64,000 nt of DNA, from assembly GCA_051294375.1 (NCBI GenBank), contig CM119263.1, positions 19,615,377-19,679,376 on the forward strand, written 5' to 3'. The stretch is from Paraspadella gotoi (lineage: Eukaryota; Chaetognatha). The notes beneath the pieces are model-generated. The model searched no databases. It had not been told where the DNA came from and saw only the letters and a program-made list of their open reading frames with translations. This document shows, in pieces, positions 40,533 through 50,869 of this stretch; the stretch's first letter is position 1; the number at the start of each line of letters is the position of its first letter. Position numbers and translations under genes: made by a program.

Positions 40533-41757
40533 CGCCGGTCGCCAAATAGAAAAAGGCAAGAAAAAAAGAATAAATAAAGAAAAGTGAAAAAGAAAACGGG
40601 GCAAAGCAGACGGAATTCAGGGAAGCCCGTGAGGAGGAGGGGAGGGGGGGGGGTTAAGTCTTAATGAGACGAAATCCGATACGGAATTTGATGGAGCGAC
40701 GTCGAAATTCGAAAAGTCTCTTTCTCAACGCCGAACCCGGCAACAGAGCTAAATAGCGAGCCTCGTTACAAAACTTTAGAATGGAGGAGTCCGATGAGAG
40801 AAATCTCGGGATTCCAGGTCTTGTTTACCAAAGCGCGGTAACGGGTCGGCGGCGGCAGCGTCGGTCTCCGCGGCGTCGGCGGCGGCGGAGCGGTGGCTCC
40901 GTCGGCGACCGCTCTCCCCGACAGACGTCGGAATCCATTTGCATAACTTAATCCACTGGCGAAGGAGGCGGATTGGAGGGAGGAAACTGGGAAAGGGGCC
41001 GAGTCGGTTTCAGGGGTGGGAGGGGGTTTTAAGTAAAGAGGGTGAGTTTTTGGAGGGTTGGTGATGGTTGGTGATGGTTGAGTATATTGACGCGTACCCA
41101 GTACATGAACGTTTGTGTTCTGCGTATGAAAATGAGTGCACGTAGCTGAGTTCATGTAGTTCGAAATCGGATAGATTTTAAATGAGACAAAGTAAGCAGG
41201 CGCATGATGTGGTAAGGAATCGAGACTAGAAAGCAAAAAATGTTTATATCGGTGAGACGGTCGAATAAATTGGTGGAGACTGGAGAGTGGATTCTTAAGA
41301 TTGATTGGCCAACAGAACCGCGGATTCTTTGTCGCGCAGAATTTTGGAGCGGTTCTCGACTATCTTCTCTGTGCGTTTCTCCGGTGAGGGTCGATCCGTC
41401 TCTGCCAATCGGTTCGTTGGACAATTGGACAATCTGCTTGTTGATCGTATTCCGTTGGAACAATTCTAATAGAAAAAAAGTAGAATTTTCCAAATAAAAA
41501 AAACTGAATACAAAATAGTGTCGAGAAAAGATACATGGGAGTCGAAATTTCGACTACAATCATCACACTCAGAAAATTTATATTTAAAGAAGTATCATGA
41601 TATTAATAGTGGCGAAAAAATATTAGAAAAGTCTCGATACATTTTTAATACAAATAACATGGGTTATTTACTTTTTTCGTGAGTCTCAACGGAGGCTGTT
41701 TTTCTCCTAGGATTTCCTCTTTGGAATTCGACGTCTCGAGGGAACTGGGAAATGGAC
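40533..41757. other. Non-coding spacer right of the large inverted duplication
   Basis: G-run at 40636-40655 and a GC-rich cggcggc patch at 40850-40895. The 156-residue minus frame at 40766-41236 is Pro/Ser/Thr-rich, with no recognised domain. Confidence 0.5.
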
Positions 41758-41812
41758 GAAGACGACGACGACGACGAGGATAAAGTCGATGACAACGACG
41801 ACGACGACGACG
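41758..41812. repeat. (GAC)n interrupted microsatellite
   Basis: Two (GAC)n runs separated by gaggataaagtcgatgacaa. In one frame they encode poly-Asp. Confidence 0.93.
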
Positions 41813-42883
41813 ACCATGAAAATGTCACCAATGACGATGATTATGTCAGCGGGGCCGTTGATTTAAAACCGGAGACCATTGACTAACATTGATGGGGACA
41901 TCGAGGCGATGACACTGATAATAACCACGCGAAAGACGATGATAAAGTTGATGTCTGTTTTGATCCCAAAAAATAATCTCTGGATACTGGACAAAGACGA
42001 GAGATTGGAAAGAGGATGATGCAGAAGGCGAACGACCGAAACGATGCGCAAAATCTTTTTTTTTTTTTAATGATAGGCCATGATAGACGATGCTACGTAC
42101 ATGACTCGTGTCCCACTCCATATTTATGAGTCTCCGCGAGGAAAATTTGATCCGATTCTTCGAAGGGGAATTCGTCTCGAAATACTCGGCGCGACTCTTG
42201 GTCGGTGGGCGTGTCGCCAGGTCTCTTGGGAAAAGGGAGACCCCCTTAAAGTCAATACCTCTCAACAAGCCTCACAACCCAACACACCAAGATTGAAAAT
42301 CGTCGTTCGTCCTGCCCGTTCACCGTTCACCGTTCACCGTTCAAGGTTCGCCTCTCCCTTAATATCTGCAGCAATGAAAATATCAAAACCTCCGTCAAAC
42401 TTTCAATCATCACTTAGTTTCGCTTTCCCGTTCACTTCACCTCACCTCCTTTCACAAATCCTCGTCATCTTTAAATCTCACTCCCTTCGAAAATCGTTTG
42501 GCGTGAAAAAAAAAAGGATTTGTGAGTTGATTTGCGTCTCATTCACGACTTTTATTATCGACTGTCAAACGTCGTCGGTTAGAAAAGAAAAACCCGGTGA
42601 AATCAGATTTAAATCTTTTTAGGAGGCTCATGGCTACTTGGGTGGAAGGCATATGATCATAAGATAAAATAGGATAATATGGGACAGGATATATAATGTT
42701 ATAATGAGAGGATGCAATAGTTAGCCACAACCAATTTGACGTGAGATAAACCCGCGCCAAAAATTTGACGAAAACTACGAGTTCAACGAAAACGACGACG
42801 ACGAAGTCTTTGGTGAAGATAAGAATTGTGAAGTAGAAGAGACGTCAAAGTAGAGGATTTTGAAAAGCACAAAGGAATAAAAA
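41813..42883. other. Spacer with an unrecognised 180-codon frame
   Basis: A plus-strand frame from ATG at 42080 to 42622 is open for 180 codons but overlaps a 140-codon minus frame, contains a 7-bp minisatellite ((GTTCACC)n at 42317-42343) and matches no family I know. Not called as a gene. Confidence 0.45.
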
Positions 42884-42981
42884 AGAAGAAGAAGAAGAAG
42901 AAGAAGAAGAAGAAGAAGAAGAAGAAGAAGAAGAAGAAGAAGAAGAAGAAGAAGAAGAAGAAGAAGAAGAAGAAGAAGAAG
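42884..42981. repeat. (AAG)n microsatellite
   Basis: About 98 bp of pure trinucleotide repeat. Confidence 0.98.
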
Positions 42982-43412
42982 ATGAGCAAGAAGAGGCGAG
43001 AAAGAGAGAAAAAAAAGAGGCGAGTTCGACGACGACAATAAGGATCCATTTTTCTTGAACCTGCGATACGGAAACCCATGAATATTCACAACTGCCTCTT
43101 ATCTCTCCTCTCTCCTTTTTTCCCCCCGGCGTCGAGAAAGGGGAGGAAGCGACTCTTTTTTTTATTTTCAACACGTTTTTCCTTTCAGAGGTTTTTTTTT
43201 TCGTCGATTTTTAGTTTTATTTATGACCTGAATCTTTTATTTTTATTTTTTTCTGTATGAATTATTCATCGACGATTCGAGGTTTTCGTTTAATCGATAA
43301 AATCGATAGGATCGTCGTCGTCGTAGAGCGACGTCGAAAAACAAGTTGGAAAACAAAACGACATCGAACCGAGCAGCAAAGACAACGGAGAGGCATAAAC
43401 GGTGCATATGTG

Positions 43413-43530
<118 letters not shown>

Positions 43531-43906
43531 CAATGGTGATAACAAAAGTCAAGCGTACATGAGGCGCCATCGCGTTTGAACGTGATTTGGCTCCAAACAA
43601 AAGTAATCGTTGGGAAGGGGGAGGAAGAAGAGGAGGAAAATAGGGGGGCAGGTAGGAGGATAGAGAGAAGAAATAAAAGAATATAGGAAAAAAGGGAAAG
43701 TTAAAGAGGCGAATTAAGGCTGGACGGAGCCGGCGTTAAAAAAATCCTACCCGGGAAAATAGATTTTTTTTGTTTTAAAGCGAGAAAAACGATGGCGAGA
43801 AAGAGAACATTTAAGACCTTTGTAAGTTACGGGGTTGTAGTGCTACAAACGTTACGCCCCCTCGCTCTTGATAATTATGCGTTGAAACATAGAAAAAAGG
43901 AAAAAA

Positions 43907-43960
43907 GAAAGAAAGAAAGAAAGAAAGAAAGAGAGAAAGAAAGAAAGAAAGAAAGAAAGA
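43907..43960. repeat. (GAAA)n microsatellite
   Basis: Tetranucleotide with one gag interruption, followed by (CAGA)n. Confidence 0.95.
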
Positions 43961-44061
43961 CAGACAGACAGACTTGGTCCATTGGCCGAGGAAAACTCCT
44001 AAAGAAAAAAAATATTTTTCCGGCTGAAACAAAAACCTTCAAAGTGGCCTTTCTCGTACTG

Positions 44062-44127
44062 ACGCCGTCTGGCGAACCCGGCGTCCCGCGCCGTCGACCG
44101 GCGTCCACCGGCGTCCGACGGCGTCTG
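44062..44127. repeat. GGCGTC-rich short minisatellite
   Basis: ggcgtc recurs about five times (units near ccggcgtcca) in 65 bp of GC-rich sequence. Confidence 0.7.
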
Positions 44128-44594
44128 TTGGAACATCTGTCGTAACATCAACACTGGGAAATCCGATTGCCCCGTTGGAAACGATCTGGACGCTTGGGAA
44201 ATTGATTGGTTTGAGGCGTAAGATAAAAAGACGCGATCCTAAGTTTTTTTTTTTTTTTTCAGTTTAGTTTTGTTTAGGAAAACTAAGGAATTGGACAAAC
44301 ATTTCACATACTTCCTGTCTAAAATTATCGCGCGATTGAGGTTCGACGAATAGTTTATAAATCTAGAAATCGCCATCTCAAATGGAAACAACGTAATGTG
44401 GGGATTTAATAAAACGCAATGTCATAATTTGAACCTTTTATAAAACCAAAGTGCAACAATGAAACTAAATAAAGTTCTATTGAAACGCAACAAGAAATAC
44501 GAGGACGTTCACTCGAACTAATCCTCCCAGACAATCCCAACCCACAACCTTCAAAACAAAAAAATAAAGCCCGACTCAATCCAGCTGAACCTTC

Positions 44595-44619
44595 NNNNNN
44601 NNNNNNNNNNNNNNNNNNN
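44595..44619. other. Assembly gap (25 N)
   Basis: The only 25-N gap in the window without an inverted duplication that I could recognise beside it. Confidence 1.
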
Positions 44620-45060
44620 AAATTAATCTTCTAATGCCATTTAATGCAAAATAAATGACATACATTTATGAATTCTCTTTCCATTTTCGGTGGCGAGTGC
44701 AACGTCTCCCGAGCTCTACCCGTTAGCCAGCAGTGACGCCATCTCACGCCAAATTTGCGTCTTTTTTTCACAGACGTAATAACGGTGTTGTTGTTGTTGG
44801 TTTCTCCTCCCCCCCCTCAGCTCTCTTCTTCTTTTCTTCTATCCTCATTACTGAAAGTCATTGTCTCGAATTCCGGCGCGACTTTGAAAGATCAGCACCC
44901 GATTGCACCCGCGTACAGCGCACTCTTTAAGAACAATTTTGGTGGGTCAGTAAAAAAAATGCTAATAAGTCCAATAAACCATAATAAAGCACTTAATTTT
45001 GAGTATTGAACCATTTTCTAAAGACTCAGCACCCTATTAAGGTTCATCTTATTACTGTTA

Positions 45061-45180
45061 AACCATTTCAGTTATTACTTAAAGCTACCTTTACAGCCAG
45101 TTTATCACCATATCAGTACAAACATTTCAGTTATTACTTAAAGCTACTTTTACAGCCCAGTTTATCACCATATCAGTACA
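45061..45180. repeat. 60-bp tandem duplication
   Basis: Two adjacent copies of a 60-bp unit (cagttattacttaaagctac ... tatcaccatatcagtaca) that differ by one substitution and two compensating one-base indels. Located just upstream of the gag-like relic. Confidence 0.9.
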
Positions 45181-45514
45181 AATTTATCAATAATTCTATT
45201 CAATACTTCCACAATTCGTTCGTTTTTAGTGTGCACATTTGGAATAAACAAATTTGTTTAGAAGCAGATTCAAAAGCTCCTTTGTCCATACTGTTAGTCA
45301 TTTTACAGAAAACAAACATTTTAATTCCTGCCACTTCAACTCAAACATATTGCCATTTTCTTATATTATTACAAAAAAAAACTGTCAAAGTTAAAATTAC
45401 CAAGTTTTGTAGTCAAGCTAACACTGCAAATAACAATATGGCAAGTAAAATCAAAACCAATCTTTTTAGGCAAAAGACTTTCCTGGTTTTAATAATGATT
45501 ACTCATGCTTTGCT

Positions 45515-46216
45515 GAATATATCCAAGCACTCAAGACCTTTGTGAACTTTTTTCTTTCAAGAGGATGTGCTGAGCAGTATGTGACAGAACAGCTCTTCTT
45601 ACATGTCTCACAAAGCACATATGGGCCGAAGTTTCTTCATGAATTTGCAGCAAATGGTCTTGACAGGAAACAACCATCACTCACAGAAATCTTTGAGATT
45701 ATTGAGCTAATTTGATTTTGATCACAAATGTTTAAGTGGTCATGAGATCTTCAACAAAATGACTATGAAAGGAAAAGAAGATCCAGCAGAATTCATGTGC
45801 CGCTTAGAAAGATGTTATTTTGCTTACAGCAAGGAAATTTGAGACTCCACACTTTCCATTATGGCAGGATACGCAAGATCAGAACCAGGTTTCATTGAAG
45901 GTGGAAATTTTCCAAAATGGATAGCTGATAAACTTAGAAATTTTGGCGACCTTAACGACATGGTCCTCACGTGCAAACAGTATCTAAAAATAGAAGAAGA
46001 AAGAAAGAAAAACTGATTAAACAACAGCACAGAGATTACCCAACCCAAGCAACAGCAACAGCAACAGCAATTTACTACAAAGCCCTCCTATACTCAAAAC
46101 TTTCCCTATGGTTTATCCACAGCAGTCTTTTGGCAGGAAAAGTTTCAAAGGGACCAAAGCTATCACAGCAAAGAGTATGTCAATCCAGAGCTAAAATCGC
46201 CTGAACCAGAGTTTTA
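45515..46216 (+). pseudogene. Decayed retrotransposon gag-like coding region
   Basis: Two consecutive plus-strand frames read as protein-like. One runs to about 45715 and is followed by a frame change near 45716. The second continues to a stop at about 46216. In-frame stops near 45841 and 46015 break it further. The features are those of an LTR-retrotransposon capsid: a charged stretch of the form KGKEDPAEFMCRLERCYFAY, alternating hydrophobic and charged helices, then a Lys/Glu-rich patch and a poly-Gln linker near 46050-46070. No zinc knuckle (CCHC) is visible, and no protease or polymerase follows. The family (Ty3-like or BEL-like) cannot be set from this alone. Confidence 0.45.
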
Positions 46217-47939
46217 AAGCTGATAATATGACAACGAACCCAGGCTACAACAGCCAAATGTAAATATGACAAAATCCCAAAATAGCAATGTGGCGACAGA
46301 ATTTGGTTTTTTCAGACGCAGACTAAACCCCTAATTAAAGCCTTCCAGAAAAACAAAGATCAAGGGATCCAAACTACTAGAAATGAGCCTACTAGACATG
46401 ATATGAAAAGCAGGTTTAAGCTTAAAAAAGAAGAAAAGAAAAGTGAAACACTTCAGCAAAGTGTGACAAACCACTGAAAGAATTTCAATGAGCACACAAA
46501 CCTTGTGCTACAAAGGGATATAAGGTTATAGACAGGACATCTCAAAACCACAAAATCCCATCTTTCAACAATGCTACTTAAACATTTTCCTCTTAGCCTT
46601 ATTGATGGGTCAAATGAAACCAAGCAATATCTTGACCAACCTGCAAACAGAAGTTAGCAGTGCACTGTTTAGCAAATTCTTGGCCAGTGCAGACGATAGC
46701 CCAGGCTTAGCATCCAGCGACAAGCAAATGATGAGATGCTTTATGTTGTTGAATTATGTTGTTAACAAAATGATAAGAAATTGATGAGTCTACACTATGC
46801 CCACCTGGAGTTGCAGCAATTGTAAAAGTGAGAAGATGTGGAGGGCTTTCAAGAATTAGTTTCACTTGGAAATTTGTCATCTGTTAGGCATTCACAATCA
46901 GGCAACAATAGAGGAGCAGAGCAAGCCCTTTTGCAATCGGTACTACTGGAGACCAGGTGATTGCCTCTGGAAACCAAACCCCTGGAAAGAAAATGGACCG
47001 TGTTCATGCTCCTCCCTCATCAAAATAGAATAGAACATAAGGCACACTTCAGCAAATAGTTTTTTTTTTTCCAGGCAATGTAGGTCAGAGGGCCCCTGAA
47101 TCTGCATTCGTGACATTGCGACCGCGAGACGTCTCCCAACAGTGCCACACATTCACTTTTTCTGTCATAAAAGACACGCCACAAACACAGATTTTGGTAG
47201 CTATATTCAAATTTGATTCATGAGGAGCAAAAGCCCTCACTTTTCAATGATACATTGAATGAGTCATTAAGCTCATGAACTCAGATTTCGATTTTTGAAA
47301 ATTTGATTCAATATTTACCCTATGAGGAGAAAATGCCTCATTCTTCATTAAATCTCTATGAATAGTTTCTAGAATTCATCATTTTGCCTGAAAAGTGAAA
47401 TTCAAGCCTGTAACTTGATATGGAATTGAGATGGAATTCTCATACTTGAGGATGATGACAAGTTTGCCTTTTACGTCTGCTCTAGTTTTTGGCAATGCTG
47501 CTAACCGCCTTTCTGGGTTTAGATGAAGTTTCATTCTTATCTATTCCTTTAGCTTTCTTGAGAGTAATAGCTTTGTTTTTGTAATTGTTTTTGTTGTTAA
47601 TGGAAAGAATTTGCCTGGACTCTCTCCTTCCATCTGCCATCATCTGCCGAGGCACCAGCCTGCTTCACAAAGACAAAGATCCCCCTCTGAATGCCCAAAT
47701 CGTCTGGTTTGAAAAATTTGTGTCCCATTGCACTGTAATGATATGTTTTGCTGTCACTAAACAAAAACTGCCGGCCATAAAGGTGGAGGTGCCTTGCTAA
47801 CATTAGCTTTTTGTGCGCCGGAATAGCTTATAGTTATCAAACCTCTCTGCCCACAACCCTAAGACAAATTAAAAAAAGAAAAAGAATAAAAATTATAGTA
47901 GCTTTTTTTTTTAAATTTTATTATTCATCCGTTTTGCTT

Positions 47940-48430
47940 TTTTACCGCTGATGATTATATTGCTTGAATTCACACAGCTTTATAAGTATGATCATTACTG
48001 TTTTTTTAAAAATGCTGATAATTAATGGACGTTCTTGTATTTTTTTATTTTTCCATAACGTCCACATTATTATTAAAGTTTTTATCATTGTATTTTGCGG
48101 CTACTGCTGATGCCAATTTTCTCTACAGTGATTCTTTTAATATTTAGTTAATTTTTTTTTACATCAGCCTTTATTGAGTTTTTGGTTACTAGAGCTGATG
48201 AATAATATTATTTATTTTTGTACTTTGACATCAGCATTTTTCTATTTCCATTATATTTTGCCTCACTGTTGTTTCCATTACCTCCAAAATAATTCCTTTA
48301 AATTTCTGTAAATATTTTTTACATTCAGCTTAATCACAGGTTCATTTGCTTAGTATTTAGAGATTTTTTTTTACAGCTGATGATATATGAACTTCTTTTA
48401 TTTTTTCTTACTTTTCAATGTCATCAGCGT
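47940..48430. repeat. Array of GCTGATG / CATCAGC inverted motifs (hairpin array)
   Basis: Within 490 bp of AT-rich DNA, GCTGATG occurs at 47947, 48106, 48194 and 48376 (GCTGATA at 48014). Its reverse complement CATCAGC occurs at 48162, 48229 and 48422. The motifs alternate to give three hairpins: 48106-48168, 48194-48235 and 48376-48428. A fourth hairpin with a different 8-bp stem, TGGACGTT/AACGTCCA, lies at 48026-48064. Loops are T-rich. No coding potential. It resembles the subterminal repeat structure of some DNA transposons, but no family is recognised. Confidence 0.6.
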
Positions 48431-48480
48431 TACATATTCCTTATTAATTACTATTTACCCGTAGATTACCATCCCCAGTC

Positions 48481-48842
48481 AATGTGTCTCTGTAATGTCC
48501 AGTCAAAGAGCTCCTTTCCCAAGAGTCTCAGTTAGGTTGTTATTCTTCCCCACCCTTAGTTCCACACGATGCCACTCAGTGACATTCGAGGTCACAGTGT
48601 GACATCTTTTTCCAAGAGGAGGGCACTCGATCTCTCATCCTCCTCTTCCCTCCCTCTCCCGAGGATCCGTTCCTTTTTAGTACACTCTCCGAGGTTCTCG
48701 AGTTCTACTAACTTCCTTCTTTTCTAATACTTTTTCCGGCCAGGGACTTTTCCTGAATAAACATTACCGTTGCGATATAAGTCTTCTTCTTCAGGTAATA
48801 TTTGTGACGTTGGTTGGCGTGAAAGTGATCTGTTTGTGAACA
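48481..48842 (+). mobile_element. Possible LTR and primer-binding site of an LTR retrotransposon
   Basis: Begins near tgtctctgtaatgtccagtc, includes a polyadenylation signal AATAAA at 48756-48761 and is followed by TGGTTGGCGTGAAAGTGATC at 48811-48830, a plausible tRNA primer-binding site, and then by an ATG. This order (LTR, PBS, short leader, ATG) is that of a 5' LTR junction, and the TGTnnTGTCC-type start and TGGCG-type PBS recall BEL/Pao elements. No second LTR is seen and the 3' LTR edge does not show a clear CA end, so this is a tentative call. Confidence 0.35.
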
Positions 48843-48992
48843 ATGAGTGTGAGTGAAGTTAGTAGATTAAAATCGAAGAGAGATCGCCTTTTGATGCAGC
48901 GGAGCAGACGCCAAGATAGAGAGTATGAGATAGAGAATAGAGGCTGGAGACAGAAGACAAGACGGAAGAAAAGAAGAAAACAATTTCTTTAA
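48843..48992 (+). pseudogene. Short truncated gag start behind the putative LTR
   Basis: 49-codon open frame starting ATGAGTGTGAGTGAAG, encoding MSVSEVSRLKSKRDRLLMQR and then an Arg/Lys/Glu-rich tail before TAA. The start and its distance from the possible primer-binding site suit the N-terminus of a retrotransposon gag protein. The charged tail and early stop suggest the element was truncated here. No other domain is visible. It could equally be a chance frame. Confidence 0.3.
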
Positions 48993-49248
48993 AATGAAGA
49001 ACATAAAGATGGCGGTCACGTGTTTTTTTTTTAAACGAGCGATATAATCTATGGGACTATCAGTGAATAAAGTTCCAATTTGCTTTTTGTAGTTTTTTTT
49101 CAATATTCAAATAACATAACTGTCACATAATATAAGGATTTTGCTCCATCCACTTCGCCCGCGATTCTTCCTTTAAAATTCTTCGTTTGACTTTAACTGA
49201 GCAGAAGTTTTCTCTTTAAAGAAGAAGAAAATCGTCTGGCGCGGATTA

Positions 49249-49312
49249 GGGGGGGGAGGGAGGGGAGGGGGGGGAGGGAGGTGGGGGAGGGAGGAATGAT
49301 GGGCGGGGGAGG
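49249..49312 (+). repeat. G-run cluster (potential G-quadruplex)
   Basis: Eight or more runs of at least three G separated by A or T within about 64 bp. Confidence 0.85.
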
Positions 49313-49702
49313 ATAAAACGTGTTTTTCATTCTTCAGAAATTTCTTGATGTTTATGGCGAAATCAAGGCGCTACAAACACTTTCTGTTTGTAATAATTTG
49401 CTAGTAAAATTTTCTTCATTCCCTCTTTTGTTCTGTATATAACCTTTGTCAAACTAAGCTAATACTAAAACTTTCAATTTTTCGTTAAAAATTTCGACAA
49501 AAAAACCGAGTCCATTACTGTCTTTGTTTCGAAAGACAATAACCGTCAAACCAGAGAAAGAATTAGAAACCATAAGAACGGGCGAATGGCCAAACATAAT
49601 GTAGCAGTCGTAAGTCGCTACAAGGAAGAAAAGAACTAATACGATAAAACAAGGCAGTGAAAAAGAAATTACGTTCGGACGAAAGAATGAGAGAGAGAGA
49701 GA

Positions 49703-49844
49703 NNNNNNNNNNNNNNNNNNNNNNNNNNNNNNNNNNNNNNNNNNNNNNNNNNNNNNNNNNNNNNNNNNNNNNNNNNNNNNNNNNNNNNNNNNNNNNNNNN
49801 NNNNNNNNNNNNNNNNNNNNNNNNNNNNNNNNNNNNNNNNNNNN
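49703..49844. other. Assembly gap (142 N) inside (GA)n
   Basis: (GA)n on both sides (49690-49702 and 49845-49869), so the gap is an unresolved dinucleotide repeat. Confidence 1.
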
Positions 49845-50269
49845 AGAGAGAGAGAGAGAGAGAGAGAGAAACGAGAAAGAGGGAAAGAAAAACGAAAATG
49901 GCGGAAAATATTATCGTCATAAAAAAGATTCGGAAGAACAAAGGAGCATCGTAAAGCGAGGACGGCGACGCGCGCCTCGCCGCGGAAGACGACGTAATTA
50001 ATGACACAATAATGACTCATTTTTAACGATTATAACCTCGACGACGGAGATGGACAAAAAAAGTGGGGAAATCCGGGGATGAGAGATTTTTTTCCTCAGA
50101 ATTGTTGTATTTTTTTTTTTTTTGAAAAGCACTCGGCGTTAAATCGAGAATTTGTTCTGCTTGTGAACTCGGAATTTAATTTGCATAATCTAAGTCGATT
50201 CCTTTCCGTGTATCAGTTGATTAATCGGCATCCGGGTTTTTTTTTACTCCCGCGCTTTTTTTCTCTCCC

Positions 50270-50456
50270 TCTCTGTTTCTCTAGCTTTTTTTGTCTCACT
50301 TTCTCTCTCTCTCTCTCTCTCTCGTCGGCTTTTTTTCTCCCTCTCTGTTTCTCCTAGCTTTTGTCTCACTTTTCTCCTCTCTCTCTCTCTCCTCTCTCTC
50401 AGCGCATCTCTCTGTCTGCTCCATCTCTCCTCATCTCTCTCTCTCTCTCTCTCTTT
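50270..50456. repeat. Degenerate CT tract with a ~70-bp tandem duplication
   Basis: ctccctctctgtttctc-tagctttt...tgtctcac occurs twice (near 50264 and 50337), embedded in CT repeats with phase-shifting interruptions. Confidence 0.85.
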
Positions 50457-50869
50457 AATTCTTTTCATCCTCTGCAATTCATTTTTTTATCTTCACTCCC
50501 GATTTTCAACTTCTGAATTAAAATTCGAACCAATTTACCCAATTTCTCATGCGACGAGAAATCTTTTTCCTCATCTCTCTCTCGTCTCTCTCTCGCGAGG
50601 CATATGGTTGACTTCCTCTCCACTATCTCGACGCTGATTGGTCCAGGCCCGAGCGACTCAGCCGCGGGACTTTCGCTCTGCGCGGAGTAAGTCCCGCTCC
50701 TGAATTCGCTCGAGTCTTCGCCGCGAATGAAGAGGATTTCTTTCCTCTCTCCTCTGTTTTCGCTCCTCTTCTCGATCCTCATTCGCGGGCTCTAACTCCT
50801 CGATCTTCGGGAGAACATTTATGACTGTCTCATGTGACAAATATTTTTTTCCAATGTGCCAATTTCAAA

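Larger units (their letters stand above)
44940..47830 (+). mobile_element. Degenerate retroelement island
   Basis: About 2.9 kb of sequence unlike its surroundings: no CT/GA microsatellites, even base use and protein-like stretches broken by stops. It contains a 60-bp tandem duplication (45061-45180) and the gag-like relic at about 45515-46216. Downstream (46.3-47.8 kb) only short, unrecognised open frames are present, and no reverse transcriptase, RNase H or integrase motif could be found. The boundaries are judged by texture, not by terminal repeats. Confidence 0.5.

Noticed and set aside
42080-42622. 180-codon plus-strand open frame
   Set aside because: Unrecognised sequence, includes a 7-bp minisatellite and overlaps a minus-strand frame. 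Expected by chance at this window size.
47597-47803. Minus-strand 68-codon frame with a DSKTYHY segment, briefly considered as a piggyBac-like fragment
   Set aside because: No DDD catalytic pattern or flanking transposase sequence; similarity too short to support.
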